Notes under the pieces: model-generated
What the model saw: the letters and a program-made list of their open reading frames with translations, nothing else
The model's database searches: none
What the model was told of the DNA's origin: nothing
NCBI GenBank assembly: GCA_030789695.1
Contig: CM061138.1
Location: forward strand, 19,974,214-20,038,213
Source: Scilla litardierei
Lineage: Eukaryota; Streptophyta; Magnoliopsida; Asparagales; Asparagaceae
Direction of reading: 5' to 3'
Length of the DNA: 64,000 nt
Part shown: positions 11,659-23,085 of the stretch, in pieces
Numbering within the stretch: the first letter of the stretch is position 1
Layout: each line of letters begins with the position of its first letter
Translations under genes and position numbers: made by a program

Positions 11659-11770
11659 CTAATGTTCAGCAAGCAATATGAATAGTTCTTCATCTGATAT
11701 TGCTCCTAGCTCCATAGCTATTTCCAAAGCAGATAGACCTCCACCGTCTCTCATGGATGTGCGTGCACCT
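11659..11770 (-). CDS. AGD-type ARF-GAP, last coding exon
   Basis: The exon starts after the acceptor ATCCAG at 11772-11771; its first base completes an Arg codon begun in the previous exon. It encodes about 36 residues (RGARTSMRDGGGLSALEIAM, then ELGAISDEELFILLAEH) and stops at TAG 11661-11659. This is the characteristic C-terminus of the AGD1/AGD2/AGD4 group, where a last partial ankyrin repeat is followed by a DEELF..LL tail. A strong donor lies 25 bp after the stop, implying an intron in the 3' UTR. Confidence 0.85.
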
Positions 11771-12100
11771 CTGGATGAGAACAAATTAGTCAAAAAATAT
11801 ATATAGAGAAACAACTTTTAAAATCATAGATTATTCCAACTTACCAGATAAATTCTACAGATTGTCCAAGTCTTAAATTACGTGGAGAAAGATTCAGGAT
11901 TTAATTTTCTTTCACCTTTTTTAAACGAGAAGTAATTTGAAATATTAGAACTTATTAAGCCTTCAGCTGTTTCTGTCAGCGCACAGCATTGTGCCTTATT
12001 TCTCCAGCATTGAAGGGTATTTTTTTAAACCAAATGATGAAGGGGAAATATCATGACAACCAGTTCTCAAAGATAAAGGCATCAACATGTTTCCAGACCC
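11771..12100 (-). other. Start of the 9.5-kb last AGD intron
   Basis: AT-rich intron sequence directly upstream of the last exon. No feature other than the acceptor is seen. Confidence 0.6.
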
Positions 12101-15100
12101 GTACATTAATTGCAATCTATAATGTGGCATCTGGGGCGACAAGGAAGGAAGGAGAAGCTCATTACTAAAGTGGCTGCCTCCTCATGGAACATGAAAAGAC
12201 TGAGCCGACGTGATCTCACTTTCTCGGAACCCGAGGGATGACTCTTGCTGAAGTGATGTAGTTCAATTCGTGGCGACATGACGTGCAGATGTTCGCTTGA
12301 TCGTGGAACTGGGATGGTCTCGATCGTCTCCCGCCTAGGGAGATCGTGGGCATCGAACGGTAGAGCTTGGCTCCTGCCTAGGGGGATCGTGGGCGTTTGA
12401 ATGATCGAGATCATTTCAGTGTTATCGTGGGCATTGGACGGCCACGATTAGCACCCTTCAGCTCTCAGCTACAGCAGGTAGAAAAGGGCAAGGGAAGCCG
12501 GCAGTTAGCCATACTTGTCCATAGCTTTTCTCACCCGTCCTTTGGCTTTTGTGCTTCATTGCTCTTCGACCTTCGTGGTTACCGCGGCTTTCGCCAGAAA
12601 AAGTAAGTTCTCCTTTTCCGACTTTTTGCTCTCTTTTCTTCGTCTGCCATTTCCCCAACCAAAATTATGTCAAATGCAATCGATTCCCAAGCAACCCCCT
12701 CCAATAGCTTCAGGACGTCGACGCCGGGGTCACTATCGCCTCCGAAAATCTCCATTAGCAGAGAATGGAGGGGGGATGTGTGTGAATATTGTAGAATCCA
12801 AAGTAATGCGGCCTCACAACATTGCGTATGTGGCAAGGAGGCTGTCGGCCCGTCGTTGTAGGGATCGGACTTGCGAGGCTATGCCATCCGCACCCATTCG
12901 ACATGTCGTTCCAATTGCACAACTCCCCTAGAGATATCTGCCCAGCCGCTGTTGGGCTTTCCTCGTGCTCCCGCTGTGCCGTCGGATTCTTCTCTCGAAG
13001 ACCTTGATGCCCTCGATGCAGTCAAAATTATTGACCTTTGTGGCAAGGGAGGAAAGATAGACCGGGAGGGTCGACGCACCTCCGAGCACAAAAGTTTAGG
13101 CCTAAGATGTGTGTGACTAACCCGACACATCTTAAGGGGAGGTATCAGATCCTCCTTCGATACACCTGATGCTCCCTCACGAGCTGGCATGGACTCTTAA
13201 CCGACCTCCTCCGGGGGCTATCACGTTGATCTCCATGCACTTGAAGGCAGTGCTCCGCCTCCCGTTCAATCGTCTTACTCGGTGCTTCCTCTATCTCTCT
13301 AACCTGATGTGTGTCGGCTAGCTCTTAACAGCTTTAGAGGCATAGTTGCTTTGGCTACCATGTTTGGCCCCCAAGGCAAGGGATGACTTTTGACGGAGCT
13401 GGTGCAGGGATGTCTGCGCTAAAGAAGATTACTAACGCTTATACTACCTCAGCAGCTGAGCATTGCCTTCATTCAGAAACTTTGAAGAAAAGGCGTCGAG
13501 AAACAAAAATTAGAAAGATAAGTGGTTCTGAGCCATTGGGAACTGGGAGAGCTCCTAACAAGGCCCTGTTACTGTTGAAGAGCATGTGCCATAATGACTT
13601 GGGTAGCCCTGCAAGTGAGACCCAAACACCGTCCTAAAGATGGTCAGGGATAACGAGTTGGATTGGTGGGTATGGATGGCCACATGACCAGCTGTCGCAA
13701 GGTCCCACAACGCTCTGTTGCAGTAGCCGTTGATCCAATCTCTACAGGCGATGCCTGCTTAAGAGAACCGAGATCAATAAGGCTCACTATGCTGTTGGAG
13801 AGTACCAGCTCAGAAGCTACTGGAGGTTAGAACATCTCGAACTTCTTCCTATGTTGCTAACTCTTTCTTTGTTTTCTTTTTGCAGAAACAAGGAGCTTCA
13901 GTTTGAATCCTGTTTGGAAAGAGTGGGCCTACCAGGCCGTCCTCCAGCAAAGCATCGCCGTCCGCCCTGATGGAGCAGGAGAGAAGACATCTGCCGCCGT
14001 CCCCACTGGGGTGGAGCCTTTAGCTACTATAGCTGTGCAAGTAAGAGGTGAAGTCGGGGCTTCGAGGTCTCAAGTCGAGCATGCTCTCGTTGGTGCTTTT
14101 GGCAACGCTTCTCGTGTTGTGGAGCCTGTCACTGCCCCGGCTATGGAAATAAGGAGCAAGGCTATAGCGGCTTCCACCGTTATCAACATGGACGCGAAGG
14201 ATGAGTCTAACTTCGACGGTTGTATCTTAGATTATCATCTGATGAGGAAGGGAAAGAGGAAGCTATGTTAAGGTGCGGATCTGAGCTACCGCATGCAGCG
14301 TCTGCTCTCCCCGAGGCGGGACAAGCAAAACTTCTAAGTCTAGTGATGGTTCACGGACGAGGATTGCAATCTGAGGAAGATGCTTACCTTCATGGTGAAG
14401 GAGACGTGAAGGAAAGCAGTCTTCTCCACATAGATGTCAAGAAGTTTGTTGATGCTCTATAGAATTTGGGCCAATTATGCTCTCTCCGGGAAATGTGATG
14501 AAATTTTGAATTTAACTTCCTCCTAATTTTTGTTTCTTGCACATGCTTAAGAAGAGTTGGGTCGCTTCTTCCTTAGCTATATTCAATGGAATGGGCAAGC
14601 CCATGCATTGGCATAGGAGATCAACCCGCTGCGAGAGCTGGCCACGACGAGTGCAAATGTTGGTGGTCTGTCGGGGATTGAAGCTCTCCGTGCGAGGATC
14701 CACACTATTGAGGAGCTTCAGCAGCTAAGGAGTGTTCAGGCTAGCTCACGGATTAGGATGAGCTAGCCGAGCAAGCCCATACTCGGGATTTAAGGCTCAG
14801 GAGTTGAGGGCCCATCTCAGTATGCAAAGGAGAGGAGGAAATCGCTGAAGAGGAAAAGAAAAGAATCCGCATAAACTATATCCCATCGCACCAAGTGTGT
14901 GGACGAGAAGGACAAGCAGATCTTCCAGTTGCATTAGCAGTTGAAGAAGGATGAGCAAATCTTCTGAAAATAGGCAGTCGAGGTGGCTAAGGCTCACCAC
15001 GCTAAATTAATGGAAGCTGGAGTCTAGGCAGACAATGCGACATGGGCTCATCACATTGAAATGATGGGAGCTAAAGCTTGAGCCAACATTTCGCTTGACG

Positions 15101-15690
15101 CTGGGGTGCAGTATGTGAGAGACACTTTTCTGGACACCTTGCTTACGCTAGCATGCTCTCCTTCCTGTAGAGCATGAGACATCCCCTACTGCTGCTGGAA
15201 CTTCTGCCAAGGTCATGCCTCTTGCAGGTGTTGTTGACGGAGCTCCTAAAGAAGCCCTCTACAGCGAAGTGCCCATCGTTGCTGCTGAGCATGCCTCTGG
15301 ACAGAATATGTAATCTTATTTTGTTTTTTATCAAGTGACTTGTTCATCGTATGTGGCGGCCGAAAATTGTAGGGATGATATTTAAAATAAAAATTCCAAC
15401 TTTATCACTTCATCCCACCAATTCTTTTTTACCGTGCTGCAATGTCTGTGTCGATCTCAAACTTAGGAGCCTAACTCTGGAGCTGTAGTATATCATTGCT
15501 CATGTCACTAGTCTCTTAGTCTGCTGAGTGAGAGATCCGTAACTCTGAATCTGATGCTTTGGTGCAGAGCTCAGAAGTCAGACCAATAGGCTATTGCTTG
15601 TGCTGTGGATTTGTCTCCGACTTAGCGTCTGAACTAGGAGCTTGGTGTTGTACCAGAGGGCCCCCACTTGGGGGCTGGGGGCTACCCTGG
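12100..15690 (+). pseudogene. Degenerate retroelement ORF region (gypsy-like) in the AGD intron
   Basis: Codon-like sequence broken by many stops is spread across this region. Recognisable stretches are MSNAIDSQATPSNSFRTSTP at about 12667, an Ala/Val-rich stretch at 13903-14270, Glu/Lys/Ala-rich helical remnants at 14780-15050, and a VRDTFLDTLLTLACSPSC-like stretch near 15115 followed by an Ala/Pro-rich tail. The order (serine/proline-rich start, long coiled-coil-like part, YVRD.FLDTL, acidic or Ala-rich tail) resembles ORF1 of Tat/Ogre-like gypsy elements. No RT, integrase or LTR pair was found, so the assignment is tentative. Confidence 0.35.
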
Positions 15691-16640
15691 ACTTAGAACA
15701 GTTGTCGCTTGCATTAACATGACCTGAGTCGAGTGGTAAGTGTCTTCGGTGCTAAGACTACGAGGTCAACCAACGATGGCCCCAACCAGGGCTGTGAGCT
15801 CTGTTTGGACGTGACACAACTTGAGTCAAGTGCTAGAGGTCGGTGTTGGGACCATGGGTCTTACCATCGTGAGGCATCAATCTGGCTGGAGAGTTGGTCT
15901 CGACGTGGCATGACCTAGGTCGAATGTTAGAGATCGATTTAGACGTAATACATCTAGAGTCCAGCGCTAGAGGTTGACGCTATGACCGTGGGTCTCGCAA
16001 GCATGTAGCACCATTCTTGCCGGGGCTTGTTTTGGACGTGGCACAACCTAGGTCGAAGGTCGGTTTGGACGTAGCACTACTAGAGTCAAGTACTAAAGGT
16101 CGACCATGTGACCATATGTCTTGCTAGTGCGGGCCCCAGTCTGGCTGAGGGCTTGATTTGGACTTGGCATGACCTGAGTCGAGTGCCAAAGATCGGTTTA
16201 GACATATAGCACGACCAAAGTCAAGTGCTAGAGATTGGCACTGAGATTGTGGGTCTCGCCACTGCATGGTCCAATTTGTCTAGGGTTTAGTTTGGATGTG
16301 ACACGACCTGAGTCGAGTGTCAAAGGTCAGATTGGACGTAACACGACCTCAGTCGAGTGCCAAAGGTCAGAAAGGACGTAACACAGCCAAAGTCGAGTGC
16401 CTGAGATCGGTGCTAGGACCGTGGATCTTGCCAGCACGGGGCCTCAGTCTGGCTGTGGGCTTAGTTTAGATGTGGCAAGACCTGGATTAAGTGCTAGAGG
16501 TTGGTGTTGAGACAATGGGTCTTGCCAGCACATGCCCCATTCTAGCTAGGTGCTTGGTTTGGATATGACATGACCCAGGTTGAGTGCCAGAGGTCGGTTT
16601 AGAAGTCAGCTGCTGTGGGAGCGACACGAGCTTGTGGATG
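15690..16640 (+). repeat. Degenerate tandem repeat array (period about 130 bp)
   Basis: Units built from GACCTGAGTCGAGTGCCA, AGAGGTCGG, TTTGGACGT and GGGTCTTGCCAGCACGGG recur at least six times with 10-25% divergence (for example near 15720, 15815, 15905, 16035, 16165, 16300 and 16470). Each long unit contains two related half-units that share AGTCGAGTGC. Such arrays are common between the coding part and the 3' LTR of Tat/Ogre elements, which agrees with the remnant to the left. Confidence 0.75.
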
Positions 16641-17589
16641 CGGGCCGCCAATAGGGTGGTTGTCCTCGATGGTATTAATTTTAGGCACACCGCCAGGCTC
16701 GTCCCCTGCCTCTTGCCTTTCACAATTAGAAAGTTGCTATGCTATGTTGAGAGCCTATGTAATATGGGTTGTCACAAGGCCATTCCTCTAGTGCCAATTG
16801 TTGATATCTAGATATTATATCAGAGAACCCGATTGGGTTGTTGATGTGTAGATCTTCAAAACAGAAGACCCGATCAGGGTTTTACCGGGCCGACCTCCTT
16901 CAGTGCCTGAAAGAAAGAGAAGCACGTTAGAGGATCGGAGGGTAGGCCTTCGATTCGACTCCGATGCTTAACTCAGTTCAAGCATGATGAAAGAGACGTG
17001 TAGGTTTTAGTGTGTAAGTATAGCGTACCTTAGATCAAATCGGTCTGTTGTTTTTAGCTACGTGGTCAGTTATGACACATTAAGGAGAGTTATGGCGATC
17101 CCGAATATCACGTCATAACTGACTCCTTATATCGGGCTTGCGGTTGTGCATGCGAGTAAATGGCCATTGACTCTCTCGTAACGGCTCGGAGAGAGTCAGG
17201 CGACTGCTCGAGAGCATGTCATCTAAGTTTACGATATAATTATGACGGCCGACCTCGTCAGACGAGCAGTCATCTAGGAGCCGCTGCTAAGGGGCCGACC
17301 TTGAGTGTGCACTGCTAAGACCGTATTTGTAGGGCGTGGCTGTTGAAAGGGACTACATCGATAAGGTCGTCCTTGTGGAGCGTGGCTACTGAAGGAGCCG
17401 ACCTCATTGAGCTTGTTCTTGTGTAAGTCCTACCTACCGGCCTGAATCAACAAGTGCAAGTCTGCCTTACAGAGCTGTGTTTGCAGCTTGATCGGGCTGA
17501 CCTCCAGAGCTGCTCTTGGATGGTCCTTGAGGGCACATGTAGCTTTCCAACTCAGGCACGATGGTCTCACTGTCAGGTCTGGCTAGGCT
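16641..17589. other. Unclassified repeat remnant in the AGD intron
   Basis: GC-richer sequence with scattered motifs such as GGGCCGACCTC and TCATAACTGACTCC, the latter with an inverted partner (GGTCAGTTATGAC) about 80 bp away. It may be the 3' part of the element at 12100-16640; no ends or coding parts are clear. Confidence 0.35.
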
Positions 17590-20500
17590 TGTGAAGGCCC
17601 GTTATTATTATTATTATTATTATACCGTCCTTAAATTTCTCTCTATTCTATTTCTTTTCTTTTTTTCTTTTCATTTAACCAAAGCCCAAGCTTAAGCACA
17701 ATACCCCAACCCAAAACCAAAATACCTTTTAATCCCATCATCACTCACCCGACCCCATACTTCTTTCTTTCAGAGAACCCCGATCCCTCTCAATTTCTCT
17801 CACCTCTCGACACCCCGATCAGATCCATTTTCATGGCAGAAAAATCACCGAACACCATGACTCACAGCCCCCTACTCCTCTGCAGCGTGCACAAAAGCCC
17901 CGATTTCTCTCTTCACCTCTCTTAAAACCTTAAGCCCCACCAAAGTAATGACTCCCCAACTCCCCCTCTCTCATCTTCATGTTCCCCGACTAGATCCACA
18001 CTCCTCGGCGAGTCAAACGCCGCTCGCCATTATCCCGAGGACCTCCCGCTGTTGTTGACCCCTCTGCGGTGCCTTAACTTCGCCTCGACAAGTGTTTGCT
18101 GCCCTAATTTTGAACGATGGGGTTTTTGCCAACTCTCACCGCTTGCCATCAACAGTTAAGGCCCTCATCTCTCTCCCTCTCATCCCTCTAAGTGTATTTA
18201 ACCCCCTCTCCCTCTTCCAGAGTTTTCAAGCAACGATTTCATATTTTCCTCTTTCAAAACTCTCTGATTTTGGTTTTTGGTGGGTTCTTGTTTTAGATTT
18301 GGCTTAATGGTCGCCGCCTCCCTCCTCGAGCAAGTCGCAGCTGCTCGATGGTGCGGCGACACGGCTCGTGACTCCAGTAATCTCTGACAACTCGGTATTG
18401 GTAAATTTACATTAATTTGAAGACTTATGTTTGATTTCATTCTTTTCTTATTTGCAATGATGTAGGCTGAGCATGAACGATATTTTTCCTTGGGTTTTGG
18501 GGCTTGACGACGGCCCCCGCCGTCGCCCTCATCGTTGCCATGAGACTGCAACCCTTATAGGGTTTCCCCTGCCCCATTGGCTTGCAGTTGGATTGCTGCC
18601 ATGGTTGTTGGTTACATGGGCTTTTGCTCCCTGTAGTTGGGCTCTTGCCCTTGTCATTGCTCGCGGGCTTTTGCTTTGTCACGTTTCTCTTGGGCTTTTG
18701 CCTGTGTGGTTGTTATTGGGCTTTGCCCAGGTGATAGATTTTGGATGTTGGCCTTGGGTTTTGACCCTTGATGTTGGTATTGGATTGGCTGTGTCCCTTA
18801 GTGTTGGTTTGGGCTTGCCCCTGATTTTGGGTTTTGGCTTTCTAATTGAAATATCTCCAACCCCTACATATGCTAAATGAGTCTGGAAATTTGTCTCTTG
18901 ATGATACTGGTGACGAGAGGAATAGAAAGCATGTATAAAATGGATTTGACCCTTCAACATGATCGATGATGAGACTTCTCTGAGATCATTCCGTTGACCA
19001 TACTTCCATTTTAAAGTATTATGAAAATTACCTTGATGCATGCATATGATTTGGTAATATTCTCTTAGATTGGGTTTTGAGGTAAGTTATTATTTCACAT
19101 GCCTAATTTAATGTTGGCTTAATACATTTGTTAGCAATTGAAATCACTTTACGTATGCCATATTGTTAGACCTGTTAGATATTGATGTTACTTTATTCAG
19201 CATATCATTGGTGTTGGGTGCTATTGTTGGACTTGGTGTTGGGTGTTGGCTTGGCGTTGGCCATTAGTGTTGGGTTTCAGTGATAAACTTGTAGTTCGGT
19301 GTTTGGTGTGGGACTTGGGCCTTGCCCTATTATGTTGAACTTGGCGTTGGGTTTGGTTATTCGGTGTTAGTGATGGACGTGTTGACTTTGCTAATGGTGT
19401 TATATATGGGTGTTGATATTGGTGTTGGGTGATGATGTTGGACTTGGTTGCTAGGCTTCGGTTGGGTTGTGGTGATAGACTTGTGTTAGACTTAGGCCTT
19501 GCCATTTGGTGTTGGAGTTGGGCTTTGCACTGACTTGATAAAACCAGTGGGCTTTTGCCCAGTTTTGAGGCCAAGATCCATGTTGGTTGGGATTTTTGGA
19601 CCTTTGGCCTATTGATGGTTGGACATATGAGTCATGTTTGGCTTTATTTCATACTTATATTATTCTAAAATCATCCTTGATAAAATATTGGCTGGTGACA
19701 TGAAAAACATGAACATATAGGTTAGTCCTTATACGATCCATACATTTTGTCTCTCACCCCATTTATATACTGTTCCCACCTGATGCTTGCAATGATCAAA
19801 CTAGAAATCTTATGACATCAAAATATAGTAATATAATTGGATGTGCTATGATGATGCATGATCTTGGAACAAACTGTTACTATTCTCGTGCATAACACGA
19901 TGGACTTGTTGATTATTGATGTCACTTTACACGTGACATCTTATTGGGCCTGTTGGCATAATGACTCCTGAAACTGCTAGTATCATGAAAATGAATGGTT
20001 ATAGCTCACATCACACACCAATTATATTAGTTAGTTTTGATGTGACCCCTGGACTTGTTTAGAGACATTGACTCATAATGTATGCTTGATTAAATAAATA
20101 CTGGCATTTGGAAACATCTCTTGAACAGCACCACTGTGACACTGAGAACTGTACACCTTAGGCAACACTTGACACTTCAGACTCACTTGATTTTGGGTAA
20201 CTTATATTAGAGAGAGTGCGGGAGGGACTGGAGTCATGCTTCTGACATAACCACATCAGCTGTTCCAACCAAGTCTCATCATGCATCCGATGGACCCCTA
20301 AGAGTATCGTCAGACATAATTTTGAGTCCATCATGCTCCTATTTTGGACCCAGAGCACCTCCAGTTATCATTTTCAGGCTCGGTCTGTATGCGTGGTACA
20401 AGTTGGACTCTTGGTTGCTTACTGTATTCTTCAATACAAGTCACGAATTAAAATTGGTTTAATTGCTAAAACATTGATAACATAAATTTGACTGAAACCT

Positions 20501-20952
20501 GATGAACATGCTTGTTACTAGGTTCGATACTACCATTTGTAAGCCTTGTATTTCTGATAGTATTTATAGGTTTTTTTGCTCTGCATTCCTATCTCTACAT
20601 AATGTCACTTATATACATGTTCTTGATTTATTTTTAGTCATCCTTATATTCTCGTTTAAATGCAAAACTCTAGAATTATTGTGAATTTACATCTGCACCG
20701 CTATGTGCTAGCAAGAATATGAGGAGATTTCAGTACGTGGGGGCACTGGGCTAGGAGTGGGATTTTTTATGCATTTTACTTTTGTATCCAGAGACATTGC
20801 ATCTTTTACATTGTATCCAGATTTTGTACTTGAATGAAAAATTGATACGAGTACGACTGTACATGTCTACTATTTGATGTTTTCACTGATAACCATCATG
20901 ACCTCATCACGTGTGAAAAACAGTCATGTTCCCCGAGAAGCGGGGCGTAACA
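17590..20952 (+). mobile_element. Probable solo LTR of the TGT...CA long-LTR gypsy group
   Basis: The stretch starts TGTGAAGGCCCG and ends GAAGCGGGGCGTAACA, the same end style as the elements at 33556-37561 and 54181-61760. It has the same internal order: a pyrimidine-rich leader (17630-18200), then TG-rich degenerate repeats of the ttgggttttggctt kind (18560-19600), then a unique 3' part. The presumed 5-bp duplication is weak (AGGCT against TGGCC). The 3363-bp length is similar to the 3145-bp solo LTR at 54319. The start also carries a (TTA)n run at 17603-17622. Confidence 0.45.
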
Positions 20953-21256
20953 TGGCCCCAGCTGTGGTGGGCCCCAACCCAAAGTATCACCTACAATTCC
21001 ATGCTAGATCTTCTAGGGTTAAAGAAAGCCATCCTTGCCCATTGTTTCCTCGGAATGGAGTTTCACAGGGAGTTGGATGTTATCTAAGGTTAATATCAGG
21101 TCATAAAATCTGACCATCTGTCCACAGAGGACACTCAATACCAAAATCAGTCAATTGTAAAAAAAGAGAGGTGATAATTAATAACTTTTCAAGATGATGT
21201 AAGAACACGTAGTACAAAGAATCGTTTAAGCAGTTTTGTAATGGTCATATTCTTAC
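20953..21256 (-). other. AGD intron sequence next to the ankyrin exon
   Basis: No gene or repeat structure is recognised, apart from the donor GTAAG at 21256-21252. Confidence 0.5.
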
Positions 21257-21711
21257 CTCCTTAGGAGATACTTGGCAAGAGCATCATTCTTCATTAAGAT
21301 ACAATGATGGAGAGGAGTCCTGCCGTGGTAGTCTTGTCTATTGATATCAGCACCAAACTGTAGCAACAGCTCCACCATCACAGGATCACCTACATGACAT
21401 GCTGAATGCAGTAGGGTACAACCTTGCAAACAACTTTCTGGTTGACCAGATTCTTTTATTCTTTCACATGAGGCAGGATCAATCTGCTCCCTCTCTTTAT
21501 GAATATTATTATCTGTTCCTGAAGTATCATCAAGGTGAGGAACTTCGCTATTCACATCATCATATTGGGTGTTTGGATTTACATCTGATGCCACAATAAG
21601 GCGATAAGTAGCTTGGACATTATTAGTTTTAACTGCCTCCCAAATACGGACAGTGAGAGGTGGGAGATCTGGCTGCGACATTTCTTTGACAATTAGAATT
21701 TTATCTACATA
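21257..21711 (-). CDS. AGD-type ARF-GAP, ankyrin-repeat exon
   Basis: The exon runs from the acceptor TTGCAG|TATG (first base 21711) to the donor AGGAG|GTAAG (last base 21257), 455 bp. It encodes YVDKILIVKE..., then IWEAVKTNNVQATYRLIVA, a variable acidic loop with RIKESGQPESCLQGC, and two ankyrin-repeat units (TLLHSACHVGDPVMVELLL and DYHGRTPLHHCIL). The SCLQGC..LLH.AC and DYHGRTPLHHCI strings are typical of plant AGD1/2/4 proteins. The longer open frame continuing to 21807 is intron read-through. Codon phase links it to 26158-26233 on one side and 11659-11770 on the other. Confidence 0.9.
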
Positions 21712-22079
21712 CTGCAAGACCAAAAACAAGTATGAGATGGTAGAAAATCTATAATGATGACATGAGTCAATGATGACTCTCGATGGCAACAGGCGAACCA
21801 GAGTCAACTACAACCTGTTAAATCCAAATACAAGTTCTCATAGATCACAACAAACTAGGCAAACAGACTTGCAACAAATGGATATTTTATGCAATCACGC
21901 TTGCTTATGAAATAATGACTTTCAAAGGAATTCTTATTGTTCAAATCTGTGCCTTTTGCACTGAAATAATTTAATTCTCTAGTAATCATATTTGGCAAAC
22001 AAGGTAGCTAAGGAGTCTCTTACACTGCACCACATAGATATAACAGTTTATGAGTGCAAACTCACTGAACGAGATGTAA
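21712..22079 (-). other. AGD intron sequence
   Basis: Plain AT-rich intron between the ankyrin exon and the 5S-like insertion. Nothing else is seen. Confidence 0.5.
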
Positions 22080-22327
22080 AGAGTTCAGATGATCGGGCCC
22101 CATAGGATTCCCCGGATTCTTCCTGTTCCATGGGAACTCCGAAGTTAAGCGTTCGGGGGCGAGAGCAGTGTACTAGGATGGGTGACCTCCTGGAAAGTCC
22201 TCGTGTTTCTGCGACCTATGTGTCCAGTCCTCGTGTTTCCGCGACCCATGTGTCATCCCTTCCGCTATGTGACGTCGATGGTTGTTTACTGCTTTCCGAT
22301 GAATAAAAAAAAAGAGTTCAGATGATC
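22080..22327 (+). mobile_element. 5S-rRNA-headed SINE-like retroposon with 15-bp TSD
   Basis: The body at 22095-22312 is flanked by perfect 15-bp direct repeats AGAGTTCAGATGATC (22080-22094, 22313-22327) and ends in an A run after GATGAAT, the signature of LINE-assisted retroposition. The first ~110 bp align with plant 5S rRNA from the ACTCCGAAGTTAAGCG block (A box) through AGGATGGGTGACCTCCTGG (C box) to AAGTCCTCGTGTT. The 5' 40 bp are diverged. A 30-bp stretch (GTCCTCGTGTTT..GCGACC.ATGTGTC) is duplicated at about 22197-22256. It is a mobile 5S derivative, not a functional 5S gene. A Cassandra-type LTR source for the 5S part cannot be excluded. Confidence 0.75.
22100..22216 (+). pseudogene. 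5S rRNA-derived sequence
   Basis: The internal promoter elements of 5S RNA (GAAGTTAAGC; GGATGGGTGACCTCC) are preserved, while the 5' third and the 3' terminal stem are altered (TTTCTGCGACC instead of the usual GC-rich end). A lone copy in an intron with retroposon flanks is not a working rRNA gene, but the internal pol III promoter might still be competent. Confidence 0.75.
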
Positions 22328-22761
22328 ATCAACCCTATTACCCTGCACCCACTAATCCCCAAAAAGCCAAAAAAAAAAGACTACTCAATCTCTAACTTGC
22401 AATACCAGAACTCTCTAACTGGCGGCATAGATAATTCATTTAGAGTAACAGCTTAGCCAAAGAGACCTAATTTCTGAACCCCCCAAAAAGGAAAGCCTGA
22501 TATGACTTAGGCAAACTTTCCTCCATAAACAAGGAACCAACATTAGAATATACGGTTAATGTTAACTAGAAAAGTAGGATCATGCTGACATGCAAATCTG
22601 ACTGTAAACACTACATACAGCAGTGCCTCCTTTTTCATGCTCTAGTATCGGGGAGGACCAGTGGCTTTAGAAGGACGTGGGTTCATATTTCATCCCAAAG
22701 AACTATATGCAGTTTAGTAATGTAAGTAACATCAAACTGGTATTTATGACTAGAGTGGCAC

Positions 22762-23085
22762 ATGTCCATAGTAACCCAAGCAATGCCCATAGACTCCATA
22801 ACTGTTGACACTATCGTCAGGTTTCGAACTGACAGTAATGACATAAAAAAACTTGGAGAGACGAAAGAGGAAGCTCTAAGAGAGGAAAAAGATTAGAAGA
22901 AAGAAGAGACGGAAAGAAAGGACAGACAAATGTCCATAGTAACCCAAGCAATGCCCATAGACTCCATAACTGTTGACACTATCGTCAGGTTTCGAACTGA
23001 CAGTAATGACAAAAAAAACTTGGAGAGACGAAAGAGGAAGCTCTAAGAGAGGAAAAAGATTAGAAGATAGAAGAGACAAATAGAA
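22762..23085. repeat. Two direct copies of a 168-bp unit
   Basis: The sequence starting ATGTCCATAGTAACCCAAGC at 22762 is repeated from 22930 with very few changes. The second copy runs into the target duplication of the adjacent MULE at 23079. Confidence 0.9.

Noticed and set aside
21712..21807. N-terminal extension of the ankyrin frame (MTLVRLLPSR...)
   Set aside because: It lies upstream of a clear TTGCAG acceptor, and the true upstream exon at 26158-26233 joins in phase at 21711.
22096..22216. Functional 5S rRNA gene
   Set aside because: The 5' third and 3' stem are diverged, the copy is single, and it has retroposon TSDs and an A tail.
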